DNA from: Coffea arabica
Taxonomy: Eukaryota > Streptophyta > Magnoliopsida > Gentianales > Rubiaceae
Assembly (NCBI RefSeq): GCF_036785885.1
Contig: NC_092312.1
Span: 19,486,001 to 19,550,000 of the forward strand
DNA length: 64,000 nt
Reading direction: 5' to 3'
Of this stretch, positions 12,876 through 25,869 are shown one piece after another (position 1 is the first letter of the stretch; every line of letters begins with the position of its first letter). The notes under the pieces are model-generated. The model did not search any database and had not been told where the DNA came from. It saw only the letters and a list, made by a program, of their open reading frames with translations. Made by a program: the position numbers and the translations under genes.

Positions 12876-15800
12876 GCATCAGTTGAATCGATACAACTAG
12901 TTAATGGTTGTAGTAGTATACAAGATTGCAAGTTTTATGCCGGAGAAATAAATCACTGTGAGAAGGAAAGAGAAATTATGTGTGTTTAACCAGTCAAGTT
13001 ACTATGTGCTGTATTGTAGGAAAGAACAAAATATTGTATCATCTTCTTTAGTAGGCAAGAAATAATTTTATCTTGTGTTTACCTCCTTCTTGGTAAGCAT
13101 GTGCTTCAGGGTTTACGATTTCAGATGTGCAACGCAGTTGATCTCAGTACAAGCCCATCCTGGTCGAGTAAGCACTCTACAACTTAATAATATTTGTTCC
13201 AATGCTCATTCTACAAGAGTATATGGTAGAAATGTGGTGGTAGCAGCATGACAGTCAATTGATAAAATAAGATTCAATCAAATTTTGAAGGAGAACATTT
13301 GCCAATCTCGTGTACGTCGGTCTTTCCTGTCAACCTTGTGCTGTGATGGAAGCTATTCCGTCAGTAGCTAGTAAGGGGATTTAATAATGTGGTTAACGTC
13401 GCCATGTTTCTTTTTAACATCATCGTCACCATTGTCATCAATTTTAGCCAGTACTTACCAAATTGAATGAGTCGATCTCGAACTGTTTCTGAAACGTGAA
13501 CTACTAATCGTGCAAGTTTAAGTTAACTCGATAAATGTTCGAGTATAGTTTGATTATCAGGCGCTCGAGCTCCTCGACTCGGCTCGATTAACAGCACTAC
13601 TCCTAGCAGGGAAATATCCCATTGACGCGTCAATTCAGTCGCTATAACTAATTTATGGCCTTCAGTCAAGTGTTACTGTCATGCAACTTGTTGACCACGC
13701 TGAACGGTACCCTAAATCCCAGCCAACTCCTCCCACTGGACACACTGCAATTTCTTATTGCATTACAATATTGACCAAAAAAGGCGTCTAAAAGAAATGG
13801 AGGTTGGATATATATGCCTTACCAATTCAAAGTTCAAGCTTCTTCTAACCCGGTACAGAAATGAATGAAATGCAATAAACAAGACAGATTTGCCAGGGAA
13901 TGACTGCGAAAATAGTAAGTTCCAACACTTGCTACAAATTTCTGAATTGAGACTCGCACGCCAGGAAAGAAAGTGCAAAACTCCCAATGTCACCAGTAAG
14001 TCTCCACCAAGAGAAAAGCTGGCCAGATGAAGCATCGATTAGCACCTGTCCAGCCACGGAAATCAACGCTGCATGGAAACCGAAAGGAGAATTGCTGAGC
14101 CGGTGTTGTTGCATTGCAGGCGGCACATGTTCCAGTTCGACCTCCACGTCAAACCAGATGGCGAAAACTCTGTCATGTTCCAGTTGGACGTCCATCATTT
14201 TAAACGTGGAAAGATGATTAATTTAAGAACGGAGACCAACTGAACACTAAATTGCAAGTGGCCCCTAAAAAGGGCTGGCAAGTAAAAGGGGTAATTTCAG
14301 AAACATCCCCCGAGATTTTTAACAATTTCACCGAACTCCCTCTCCCTTAAAAATTAAACAATTACATATACCTCCCTTGGGATTTAAAAAGACAATTTAA
14401 CTCTTAAATATTTTAACGAAATTCTCTTATTTGGTATACATATATTTACAATGAGTTTCCAAATTATTTGTTAATTCTTTTTCCTTCTTATTTCTTTTTG
14501 TTAATTTTTCGTCAATGAAACTGTAGAACTGCCACTATTGTCTCTAGTTTCTATTGTAACTAAATGTCGAATTAGTACTTTTTTTTACGAGTTAATTTTA
14601 TATGTAATTCAATATTTTTGTTTATCTTGTTTTCTATTTTTTTTTCTTTTTAATTAACAAAAAGTGAAAAAGAAATGGGCCAAAATCAGTATTAAATTAT
14701 GATAATTCCATTACTTGAAAATTTAATAAACTCTAAATGAATTTTTCAACATATTTTTTCTAGCTAATAAATCTAAATCTATAATAAAATACCATGAAAA
14801 AGTTTCCAATCTAAGCTAGTGCAATCTTTTTTTTTTGGCTTAATGATTAATTATGAATTGATCCAAGGTGTAAATAATTGTATAATAATCTTTTGTTAAA
14901 GTATTCATAGTTGTATGAAGAAATAATTGCATTTGAAGTATTGTGTACCATAGTAGTCTTTAAAAAGTTATGTATACAAAAATAGTGTGATGCAATCATA
15001 TCAGCTAAATACTACAATTCATACAATAGATGAAATGTATTCTCTGGAATGGTAATTAAATTTATGATGTGTGTGATTATATTGACATCGGTATTCATTT
15101 TGAGTAGAAATAAAAGGAAAGGTAGCATAGTGCATTCGTGCGTTAGTGATATATTACTATGTAACAAAATTAATAAGTTAACCAATACAAAAAGTGAATT
15201 AATAAATGTACACGCCAATTACTATGTACGATAGTGCAAGTGTATTGAAAAAGGATAAATAAAATTAGAAGGCAAGGATAAAAAGAATAACTCAAATGCA
15301 TTAGGTGTGAGAGAGGTTATTAGAAGAGACAAATTATAAATGAAATTAGTTGGAAGAGAGTTAGATGAAACAATAAGTAAAACTCAAGTAGAACAAATTA
15401 GTTGTTATACAATCAAAATAGATAATTATCGAAATTGGCAGAGTATAAATGATTAACTCAAGTGGGATTTATGTCCCGTAAGAAGGATGTGATTAAAAGT
15501 TACAGGATGGAAGCAAAGAAGAGTTAAGTATTGTCAAATTTTTTAGTGTAAGTGGCAGGTTTCGAAGTTGGAACCTTTTACTTACACTCCATCTCGCGTA
15601 CCATCCAAATCATCCATTCATCTGTAAGTTTCGTCCATGGTACAAGTTAAGGTGTCACGAACATGTTCGAGTTCGGTTCATTTGAGTGAAAAAAAAGATT
15701 GATTGTATAATAAATAAATCAAACTTGAACACGATGTTAGGTTCATTTAATAGTCGAGACGAGCACGATCCTATTCACAAACTATTCGAATAGTTCGTGA

Positions 15801-18800
15801 GCACATATATAATGACAAAGAATAAATGAATAGCAATATGAGTATATTTTTAAATATAGGATATATATGCCTTGTTTTGTAAAAAAAAGTAATTATACAT
15901 GAAATGATTATTAATTAATTTGTTAAAAAAAGAAGCATAATTAAATTTATTCTAAATCATGAATGATTTTTAAAATGCATAATTAAATAGTTTTCAAATT
16001 GAAATTGGAGTTAGAGCTGAAACTTGAATTCGATTCATTTAATTTAACAAATTGACATCAAATTTGAAGTCAAACATATATACAAATTATTGAAGCGAAT
16101 TCAAGCAACATTTTTAGGTCATTTAATATTCAATCAAGGTCGAATAATGTTCATATAATATGTGAACAGATCTTGAACGTCATGTAATTAAATGGATTTG
16201 GCTCATGGAAAACATATTATACAAGTATAATAAAAGTAAGAAAATCTGTGAATCTAGTAAAATTAAATGGTAAAGAAACTGAATGGAAAGTAGATGAATG
16301 ATCGCTTGCTAAGTAGAAAAAAGGCAAAAAATTTTTTTTGGGTAATTTGGCACAGAGCAAAATGCACAAGATATTAGTAATGCTTTAAAACATTGTTAAG
16401 ACTATCTGCTCGATGCAGTTACACCACTGCATAAAAATGATCTTATTGATTAAAAAAATGGGAAAATTGCCAAGTTGTACCGTTAACCTCATAAATGGGA
16501 ACCATTTTTGAGGAACTTAGTGATGCAATATGTTGCTTTAATCAAGTCCCAAAAAGTTTAAAATCGGTCAACGAATGTAACATTAATAACATATATCATA
16601 GGTGTCAATGCATATCATTTGTATGTACAATTTTTGAATGCCTATCGTACAAAATAGTATTCACATAATTATGGATGACATAAAACGTGAATCTTAAAAA
16701 TGAAATAACTAATTATATGGAAGTGTGTTGTAGTTTGTACTTATATAATTTACCTTAGTCTAAAATAGCCAATACTGAGGACATTTAAAAGAGAATTCTT
16801 CCCAAAGCAATCTAAAAATTTCTTGGAAATCTTACAAGATTGGTTCAGTGTTATGTCTCTAATAGATGGTTATAATTTGATCTGGGTTTGAATCCTACTG
16901 AGAGGTACAGTAAAAGTTAAAAAAAATTTATTGAAAAAACAACAAGATGTTTCTTTTGTCCCTTCCAGGCAATCGAAAAAATATATTCAAGATACTCATG
17001 TCTTTACAAAATACCATTTCAATTCATCTTATTTTATTCAAGATATTTGTACTCTAAGTTTGCAAAACAGTCCCCGGTGCTATAGAATTATTTTCATTAC
17101 CCGCTGCCGCCCCGACCGATCACTAAGTATTCACGGGTCCCATGGATAACACTTCACTCACTGTCAAACCGGTAGGAAACCGACACCGTTGGGCTGCAAC
17201 CAAACAACACATGCTGGCCGTCCCCATTCGTGCTACTGCGGTGGCTCATTGCACACCATATCCATCCAAACCGTTGCTTTACTCTTCCTGGAGACATCCA
17301 CACCGTCTCCACCATATAACCATCCGTACCGTTCTCTAGCCTAATCATTATTTTTTGAATCTGATATCTTTTTATTTTTGTCTGCAAAGTCACCATGTAA
17401 AAGTGGCTCTCTTTTTGGATATGAAAACGTAATACACCACGCACGGCCAAAAGAAAAGGTTTTTGGGCTTTTATCTGTTTGATTTCTCCGATTTGCACGT
17501 CCTATTATTCCACATAGCGTCAGTGTGTGGCAAGTCAAAAAGCGAGGGAATATTCTGAATCACATGCAATCTATATTGTACCTTACAATTGAGAGATTGA
17601 TGATTGCAGAAACTCTAATCATATAGTATTTATATCTATTATATTAGCGTCTGTATCTACTGTGTTATTGTTTAGATTGCACTGTACAATTGAGATTTGA
17701 TAGATTGTAGAAGCCCTTGATCCAATCCCACGAGACCATGAGCCTAATAAAGCAAGCTTTCTGAAATTTGTCCAACTTCTAGACGACAAGAAAAGATCGG
17801 GAGAACAGAAAGCCAGAAACAGCTAACAGGCTACACGTTCGCTCCCCCAATCTTGAATGAAAATCTGAAGGGAAATCAGAATAGCTCTGAATTAGTTAGT
17901 TGCTCTTTTGTCACCTCTTCAAAAAAAAAAAAAACAGTTCCACTTTGATTCCTGGAGGACAAAGCCGATAACAGGATGAAATGCTACATAAGCTGGAAAG
18001 ACCTTCCACTGTTCAAGAAAGAAAGACAGAGAAGCTCTTCGTTAAAATGCATCTGTAGTGATATTCATACTTCTTCATTTCCAAATTCAGTTTTTTTTTT
18101 TTTTTTTTTTTTGGGCCAGGCGGGGATGGGGAAATTCTTCACTTCTGAATTCAAAATGGTACCTTAATCTTTTCCTGTATACATAATTGGTAGTTATTTC
18201 TTGATTATCAGGTGCCCCATAATTTATTTTTTCAAATCCAAAATCCAAAACAAACTTGACAGCTTCCTTCAACTTCTTCATTTTCATTGCTTGTTTGATT
18301 TGTTTAAAAAACTGTCTTTGTCGGCAAGACCAAAAGAGGAAAGAGATTAGCTGTCATTGAGCTTTCGTTTGGGTTTTGTTCGTTGTTTGTTGTTTGATAG
18401 CCCAAGTGGGAAGGTCGGCAGGAGGAGCAGGTAACTCAATAGCGTAAATGGGAAATGGAATTTCCTCAATAATGGGCATTGTACAGTACCCAGTGATGTG
18501 TCTTTGTATGACGTGAAGATTAGCTAGCAATGATAGCTGTGAGGCTTGACATAAATTAATGATCTAGTTATCGGCCTGAGATCAAGGAAAACAAGATGGG
18601 CTGGATTTGTGGTATTATTGACTCTGCGTCTAACACGTTCTAAATGTCAATGATATATAATAATAAAGCAGTGGCTGTATTGCTGTTTATTTCTGTAATC
18701 AGAATAGCCCATTTTTGATCCCTGAAAAGATGGACGGAGATGCCATACCCATATCCATATGGTGGTGTTCAGGTGCCGTAACACGGTTGCTCAGTCAAAT

Positions 18801-19048
18801 GCAGGTGGCCTGGTTACTTGTGATGACAAAAAATGCATCGGCCATCCTTGACTAGCCAAGGCAAGACGACAACATTTCTAGCCTTCTTCAATTCTTCCCA
18901 ATTCTATATTAGTACCATAAAATTTCACTTACCGGAATGGCTTTGCCTATGCCACGTCCGTGCAGCTCAATTAATTGTACTTCACCACGCAATGCATTTA
19001 TATATATATAATAGTGAGAAGTCAAGACATATAAGTAAATTTGAGCTG
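12876..19048. other. Gene-poor intergenic stretch
   Basis: Six kilobases without a convincing gene. It holds TCGAG-rich MITE remnants (about 13455-13600 and 15650-16180), long AT-rich DNA (14.3-16.9 kb), a possible degenerate tRNA-like SINE at 16835-16930 and poly-T runs (17922, 18091). Three overlapping frames at 13763-14217 and a pair at 17142-17538 have mixed composition and could be gene fragments, but I recognise no family. Confidence 0.5.
16835..16930 (+). mobile_element. Possible degenerate tRNA-derived SINE
   Basis: A box A-like TTGGTTCAGTG (about 16840) is followed about 60 bp later by a box B-like GGGTTTGAATCC and then an A-rich tail, the order expected of a tRNA-derived SINE head. 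No clear target duplication was found. It may equally be chance. Confidence 0.25.
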
Positions 19049-19065
19049 CCTCTTGCTCCGGTATT

Positions 19066-19291
19066 TTTTTTTTTTTTTTTTTTATCAATTATCATCCTAC
19101 TCCTACTCTAACTACAGGAAAACTTAACTGAACCTATAGAGGACTGATGGAGATAAAACCACTATCGAACCAGAATCATAAAAGTGACATGTGAGTGGGA
19201 GGCAAGGTTTGAACCCTTAAACCCTTGCCTCTCACCCCACCAAAGTCTTAAGGGCTTGGTAATGGCCATCAGAGCAGGAGCTGGTGGTTCT
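19066..19291 (-). mobile_element. tRNA-derived SINE, copy 1
   Basis: A minus-strand insert with a 17-bp perfect target duplication, CCTCTTGCTCCGGTATT, at 19049-19065 and 19292-19308 (the final TT may partly belong to the tail). Read on the minus strand it begins near AACCACCAGC, has GATGGCCATTACC, then a box B GGTTCAAACCT, then a GTAGGAGTAGGA segment and ends in a poly-A tail (the T run at 19064-19083). Structure and target duplication are those of a non-LTR-mobilised SINE. The perfect duplication suggests a fairly recent insertion. Confidence 0.8.
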
Positions 19292-19493
19292 CCTCTTGCT
19301 CCGGTATTCGGTCCCAGTACTGATTAAATTCTAGTTTCTTGGATTCAACTCACGGCACCCGTGTTGACTTTTCAATGGCTTTTTTAAACCGACGTCTTTG
19401 GTTCCAAAATGTTTGGGAATACCAAAAATGTCTAATAAACTTTTGTCAACTCTTTTAACCCCTAACATTTAACCCCCGTCGATGATCGAACAC

Positions 19494-19736
19494 AACCATT
19501 GGGCCTTTGGCTCAGTGGCCACCACCTACTTGGTGGGGTGGGAGGCAAGGTCCCACCAAAAATACCACATTTTCAGTGATTGGTTTCCAAAAAATTCAGA
19601 CAGGTGCGTTGTGTACCCGTCTGGTCCGGTGATGGTTCAGTCTCCTCCGATTTATCCCTGGACCTCCTTAGGCCCGCCCCCTTCCCCTTAGTATAGGATA
19701 GATTAGGTTTATCGTCTCCGAAAAAAAAAAAAAGAA
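19494..19736 (+). mobile_element. tRNA-derived SINE, copy 2
   Basis: Flanked by the 13-bp perfect duplication GATGATCGAACAC at 19481-19493 and 19737-19749. It starts AACCATTGGG, carries a consensus box A TGGCTCAGTGG and the shared TGGCCACCAC, an ACCCGTCTGGTC segment also found in copy 3, and a poly-A tail before the right duplication. The box B position is degenerate. It lies about 290 bp upstream of the intact UGT start at 20027, so it could be within that promoter region. Confidence 0.82.
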
Positions 19737-19944
19737 GATGATCGAACACCATTTTTGCCCCCTCTCCTTTTTCAGGTCAAATAAAATAGCAAATGAATAA
19801 AATACTATCATAGTCAATTATAATGTGTTTCGCGTTAATTAGAGTTCCAGTAGATATTATTGTGATCAAGAGGATTAGAGAAAATTTTTTTTAAAAAAAA
19901 AAAAAAGAGAGAGCACCAACTTGGAGAGTCCATGGAAATTTCGT

Positions 19945-19950
19945 TATAAA
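19945..19950 (+). promoter_or_regulatory. Putative TATA box of the first intact UGT gene
   Basis: TATAAA within TTATAAAAGG lies about 80 bp upstream of the ATG at 20027, a normal spacing for a plant gene with a short 5' UTR. Confidence 0.55.
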
Positions 19951-20026
19951 AGGAGGTCATCATAGCCTGCATTCCCAAGGCCCGCATTCTTTGAAAATTT
20001 ATTAGTGCTGCTAGTAATTGAGAAGG

Positions 20027-21588
20027 ATGGGTTCAGTTGCAGCAAATGATCTCAAGCCTCATGCTGTATGCGTACCATATCCAGCACAGGGTCATATCAA
20101 CCCAATGCTCAAACTAGCTAAGCTCCTCCACCACAAAGGCTTCCACATAACCTTTGTCAACACAGAATACAACCACAACCGCCTGTTGAAATCAAGAGGC
20201 CCCAACTCCCTGGATGGCCTGCCTGATTTCAGGTTCGAGACCATCCCTGATGGCCTGCCGCCTAATGATGCCGACTCCACCCAAGACATACCCTCTCTCT
20301 GTGATTCCACATCCAAGACATGTTTAGCTCCCTTTTCCAGCCTCCTTTCCAGGCTTAACAATGCCGCCCCGGACGTCCCTCCGGTGACTTGCATAGTCTC
20401 TGATGGTTGCATGAGCTTCACCGTTGAAGCTGCCCACCAATTTGGCCTTCCTGAAGCGCTTTTCTGGACTCCTAGTGCTTGCGGCCTTTTGGGGTACACG
20501 CAGTATTCCCACCTGGTTGAACGGGGATATACGCCTCTCAAAGGTACGTTTGTGATCTGATGACACTTTGATAACTAAGTATGCACAAGATTACTTTTTT
20601 AATTAATTACTCATCAATTTATCCGTAATTTGGATCAACAGATATGAGCTATGTGACGAATGGTTATTTGGAAACCAAACTTGATTGGATTCCTGGAATG
20701 AGAAACGACATACGACTGAGGGATCTTCCAAGTTTCATAAGAACAACGGCAGCAGATGATATTATGTTAAACTTCGTCCTTCACGAAGTTAACAATATTC
20801 CCAAAGGCACGGCTGTTGTTTTGAACTCCTTTTATGAGTTGGAGCACGATGCCTTCGACGCTCTTTCCGCCATGTATCCTCGCGTCTTTAGCATCGGCCC
20901 ATTACAACTAATGCTTAATCAAATTCAAGACGAAGGACTCAAATCAATCGGTTCAAATCTCTGGAAAGAAGACCCAGTTTGCATCGAATGGCTGGACGAC
21001 AAAGAGCCAAACTCGGTGGTGTATGTGAACTTTGGCAGCATCACAGTCATGACGGCTCACCAGCTTACAGAGTTCGCCTGGGGACTTGCAAACAGCAAGA
21101 AATCATTCCTGTGGATCATAAGGCCTGATATAGTCGCCGGTGACACGGCCATGCTGCCACCTGAATTCGTGACGGAAACTAAAGAAAGAGGCAAGCTAGC
21201 AAGCTGGTGCCCCCAAGAAGAAGTTCTGAAACACCCTGCAATTGGAGGGTTCTTGACGCACAGCGGATGGAACTCGACTTTGGAGAGTGTATGTGGAGGT
21301 GTGCCGGTGATCTGCTGGCCTTTTTTCGCGGAGCAGCAGACCAACTGCAGGTACAGCTGTGTCGAGTGGGAAATGGGGATGGAGATCGACAATGATGTGA
21401 AGAGGGACGAAGTAGAGTTGCTGGTGAGAGAGCTGATGGATGGTGAGAAAGGGGAAAAGATGAGGAACAAGGCTTTGGAGTGGAAGAGCAAAGCCGAAGC
21501 AGCAGCAGGACCAGATGGACCGTGTTTCCAGAATTTGGACCAACTCATCAACGATTTGCTTCTCCCTAAGATTAAATTGTCTCAATAA
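20027..21588 (+). CDS. UGT85A: UDP-glycosyltransferase, UGT85A type, intact, two exons
   Basis: A cytosolic family 1 glycosyltransferase that moves a sugar, usually glucose from UDP-glucose, to a small hydroxylated acceptor. UGT85A members act on cyanohydrins, iridoids such as 7-deoxyloganetin, terpenols and others; the acceptor cannot be read from sequence. Exons 20027-20543 and 20642-21588 join at a phase-1 GT-AG intron in the position usual for UGT85 and give 487 residues. Catalytic His is in PAQGHINPM (His23) and its partner Asp in SDG (Asp126). The PSPG UDP-sugar box runs from Trp361 to Gln404 with HSGWNS and PFFAEQ. The start is the ATG in context AGGATGGG; upstream in-frame codons lack ATG. 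It is the first member of the cluster and follows a SINE and a TATA box. Confidence 0.93.
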
Positions 21589-22466
21589 TTAACAAATCCC
21601 CGGACGAGGTGGAAATCCTTTGCATTTGATTCGATGATTTTATTGTCTGAAAAAAGAGGATTTTTTTTTTTTTTTGGGAGGAAACTATGATTGCTAAAGA
21701 AATCTTTTTGGACAATGATTGATATGTTCTTTTTGCCTACAACTCCAATTTTTTCTCTCCCTCTCTCTCTTTTTTCGGTTTTGTTGGGTGAGGGGTTGGT
21801 GCGGGTGGGGTTTGACACAGACGGAAGTGAGGAAGTCTACTCCGATGTGCTAATACACCACCTTCGATGTGCATACCAATGGACAAGGTCGAACTACCTT
21901 TGGAATTAGCACACGTTATGTTTTTTTTTTCTTTGAAGTGATTATGCACTAAAATTTAAGTTTAAAACCAACATTAAACACGGAGTCATGAATAACCTTT
22001 AGCATCGAGCTTATCAAACAAAGTCAAAATTTAGGGTTAACGCTTAATCGAGAATTTGACAATCGAATTTGAATGTTTATTCCCGTGCTGTTTTATCAAA
22101 CTCTAGGGTTTGGATATGAATTAGTTTTATTGATTTCTAGTTGAGCGGGATCCGATATCGGACCTAGATTGGATTGGCTAACCTTTTTTTTTTCTTAATT
22201 TAATTTTCAATTTTGAACATCCCTACATGTGTGTGTTGTTCATGAAGAAAACCTCTAATGCTAAATATGGGTTCTATTACTCAATAAATATGCTTTATAA
22301 ATTGTTGCTATTTTATTAATAGCATAAGAGTATGTTATTTGTCAACAGCACAAGGATAGAAATGTCAACATATTTAAGCAGTACATTTTTCAAATAAAAT
22401 AATTGTCACAAATACCGAACAAAATATTCTATTTTCCAGTGGATAAAGTGCCTATTATTTTCATTA

Positions 22467-22540
22467 AGGGGGGGGGGGGGGGGCAAAGTGTTATCACCCC
22501 CGGCTTTCCGCGGGAAAAAGAAGAGGGGAGGGGGGGAGGA
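22467..22540 (+). repeat. Poly-G run and G-rich block
   Basis: About 18 consecutive G residues are followed within 45 bp by further runs (GAGGGGAGGGGGGGAGGAG). Such runs can form G-quadruplexes and are also a common place for assembly or sequencing length error. No gene relationship is apparent. Confidence 0.6.
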
Positions 22541-23998
22541 GTTTTATTAAACCTAAAATTTATTTATCTTTTCTATAAATTGGCTTTTGTTTAGATTTAA
22601 CATGTGTTCATCTTTGTCATTGTGCAAGCGTTCGCTTTCATATTTTTCGCTTGCATTAATTCGTGGTCCATTACATGCTACTACTTGCCCAAAAAAACCT
22701 TTCTTTTTTTGCCTCGTTTTGAGAGGAATTCTTGGACATATAGTACCATCAAGAAAAAGACGCCTAGTTATTACTACATCACCCGGTTGAGATTTGGGCA
22801 TATATGTTGAAGCACTCAGGTCTTACCGTAAATTCTGCCCGTAAAACTGAAACAAAATGCCCTTTGGTCCAGATTTTTTTTTTTTTTTTTGGGGCCGGGG
22901 TCAAACTTTCCTACCACACGTACGTAAATGCATGGAAAATTTGCATGGAATCGAATAACTTGCACGTACACTGGAAGTCACCATAGCTGTTGAATGACAT
23001 ATTTTTGGAACTTTAAGAGAAACGAAACCTTTTAAACGGATTGCCATTTTGAACAGTTTTAGCAGCAGCACTAACAAGAGACGAGACTCTAGAATATCTA
23101 ATTATGATAGCTAAAAGCGCTTGATTACAAAAACTCCTTGTAGTCTCCGATTAAGTAAATTTTCGTTGAGATTTTGAAAATGCTTTTCCCAACTTGGTTT
23201 ATAGCTGAACGGTCGATAATTCAAAGTAAAACTTGTTTCTCCTCTAGCTGGTTTTGTTTGGAAAGTAATTTTTCAAAAAAAACAATTGCTACATTTTCCG
23301 TGAACATATTTTTTTTAATCACATTTTTATCTCACGCATATCAAATCGCTACAGTAATATTTTTACAAAAAAAAATTCAAAAATTGCAATCCAAACAAAC
23401 CCCTTTTTTTTTTTTTGAAAAAAAAAAGGACGAAACAGCCTACTAATGCATGTATTTAAAAAAAGTTCAAATTTCTGATTCTGTAGCAGGGCAGGGCGGA
23501 AATTTGGGCCTAACATGTGTTAGTAATTAAGTGGAATGATGTGACTTATGTGAAGTTCACTTTAAGACAACCCTAATCCCCCGGGCGCAACATCCATTAT
23601 CAAATACTAGACTACTAGTAGTGTATTTATCGACATCACGCATCTCCCAAATCATGTTATCCCGATGTGATGTTTTCACTATCTTCGTTTTGTATTTATT
23701 TATTTATTTTTGGCAAGATCGTTATCTTCTTTATGATATCGGTTTACAATAGACTAACATATGTTAGTCTTTGTGCATTGCGATTTTATGTTCTTCCTTG
23801 ATAGATCTATCTTGCTTTGAACAAAAAATTAATAGAAGAATGGTTTATCGGAAGTTACTTCTGGATTTGTAAGCTAATGAATGTTTGCGAAATTGATTAA
23901 TTGCTAAATTCGTAAAATTAACTCCAGACACTGCAATGCTAATCCTGTTCAAGAAAGTGCTTTAGACTTTATCCCAAAAATAAAGGGGAAGTGCTATT

Positions 23999-24140
23999 AG
24001 GGGGTGTGCATCCCAATTCGTACATTTTGAAACGGAAAACCGATTTTCATTCCATTTTCTGATTTGTCGATTTCAAAATTTTGATTTTAATTTGAATTCG
24101 ATTGATAAATTGAAAATTTTCGATTTTGCACCACGCTCCT
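23999..24140. mobile_element. Possible small hAT-like MITE
   Basis: The left end AGGGGGTGTGCATC and the right end GCACCACGCTCCT are imperfect inverted repeats around an AT-rich centre with several CGATTT/AAATCG blocks. A clean target duplication was not found, so the call is weak. Confidence 0.3.
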
Positions 24141-25164
24141 AATCATGATTTGCAGACATCCTGTTCCTTCTAATCACGATGTGACTTGTGTTCCCATTTT
24201 CGTGACTTAACGGGAAGTGCTACGGTCCAGACTTGTAAAATCGAAACGGTCGTCTTCCTCTGGCAGACGCAAGTCGTAACTTGCAAGAATAGGTCCAACC
24301 TTCGACGGTCCAGTTCTCCAAGTCCAAGAACAGCTCCGGTCGTCTTCCTCCAGTCACAAGAAGTAACAATTTCTGTCATTTTTTTTCTGGTCCTTTAAAG
24401 TTGGAAACTCTACATTTATTCTTGTTAATCAATTATTTGTTCCAAGTGTATACTGGAAAATAAAGGGTTTAAGGGTTAGAAAATTTTATGAAATGGGTGC
24501 GCCTTCAATAATAAAATTTTCAAAAAGAGGATGCAAATTTTGCTCCACTCGAGCTTGAGCCTACCTTTTGCTTGGTCGAGTTGAGTTCCATTCCATTTTC
24601 TTTACTCGTCAAACTTAAGTTCGAATTCAATCCTACACATAAACAAGTCAAGCTAGGATCGATAAGTTCAAAACTTGATTAGACTCGTTTGCGGTCATAC
24701 TTTCAAGAAATTGGCGCAGCCGGTTTGCTGTCTTAGTTTTGTACTTTGTTTAGTCACTTTTGAGTTTCGAGTTAATGTTTCATCGACTTACCCACCCTAC
24801 AATCGTGCTTTGTCGGGCAACTGGGAAAGCCTGCGCTCTGTCGTTCGTCTAAATTTCTTCAGTCTTAACTTGTCATGAAGTTTTTTTCTTAATTGATATT
24901 ATACCAAATTTAAGCCCAACATAGAATCCAACTTGTGCTAATAGTTTTGGGAGTTTTTTGTGCTACAATTCTGCGATGCATTTAAATGTCGAGCCTCTCC
25001 CAAGAAATTGATGTTGTAGCAATCCACCACATGCATGCGACGCTCTTGCCTTGCCCTTATAGTAGTAATTTTTTCTAGTTATTTCACTATATATGCCTTA
25101 AAGATTGAATTTCCCTTGTTGAAATGTCGTCGACATCGTTGCAACTGATGACTCCGTTGAGATA

Positions 25165-25510
25165 CAAAGCAAACAGCGGAATCCTGAAAGAATTCAACTT
25201 TGCAAAGCATTCGTAGTTGGTGCGCCCGTAATCTAAGCTGGCCCTTCTTCGCTGAACACCAGACAAATTGTATGTGGTGCGTAATGAATATATTGAGAAA
25301 GATGTGAAGAGAGATAAGGTGGAGATGCTTGTGAGAGAGCTCATGGATGGAGAGAGCGGACAAAAAAGATGAGGAGTAAGGCTTTGGATATACTACATTA
25401 GAACTATACATTATACAATGCCAAAGCAGCTGTGGCACGCACCCCATTGATCTTCTTCCCAGAACTTTAACAAGCTTTTGAAGGAGATAACTCTGCATAA
25501 TTCATCCCGA
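25165..25510 (+). pseudogene. UGT85 pseudogene, 3' fragment
   Basis: Host gene relic. In plus-strand frames one can read NSTL and GAPVI of the PSPG box near 25190-25235, WPFFAEHQTNC near 25240-25270, then [19 protein letters not shown] near 25305-25360 and NFNKLLKEI near 25465-25490. These are the same order and residues as the end of the intact gene at 20027-21588. The pieces lie in different frames with stops between them, and the first exon and most of the second are missing. It is best explained as the remnant of a tandem copy. No function is expected. Confidence 0.85.
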
Positions 25511-25869
25511 TGATGAGGAGGCAAAGGTGGAAATTCTTTAATTTTGTTACAAAGTTTCGAGGAAACTGGGGTTTATTATATTTGTTTACACCGAAATAAA
25601 TACAGTAGTTAACTACCAGAAATACTCCGTTGGTACCTCGAATTTAGAGCGAATGCAACAGCTTCATAGCACGAATGTAGTGTGGATAAATCGACATTCC
25701 GTTTTTTCAATAAAGAAAACAATCCAGTGCAAGACAATAAAGATATATATGTGGTAAGAATCTTTCAGGACAAGATTTTTGTTCGAAGGCCAAGTAATGT
25801 ATAGCTCAAAATCCTTGTGGCCTACGTACAACTCTTTAACTTGTGACTGCATAATTCAGTTCTCACTTT

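Larger units (their letters stand above)
21589..25160. other. Intergenic, no gene recognised
   Basis: A+T-rich sequence with an unusual run of 18 G (about 22467-22484) followed by a G-rich block to 22540, several poly-T runs (21661, 22870, 23404), a possible small MITE (23999-24140) and a short internal duplication (CGGTCGTCTTCCTC at about 24246 and 24337). No open frame here resembles a protein family. A TCGAG-rich remnant lies at 24540-24670. Confidence 0.5.

Noticed and set aside
20092-21585. Long minus-strand frames within the first UGT gene
   Set aside because: Antisense shadows of the UGT exons. The plus strand has the full family motifs and splice structure.
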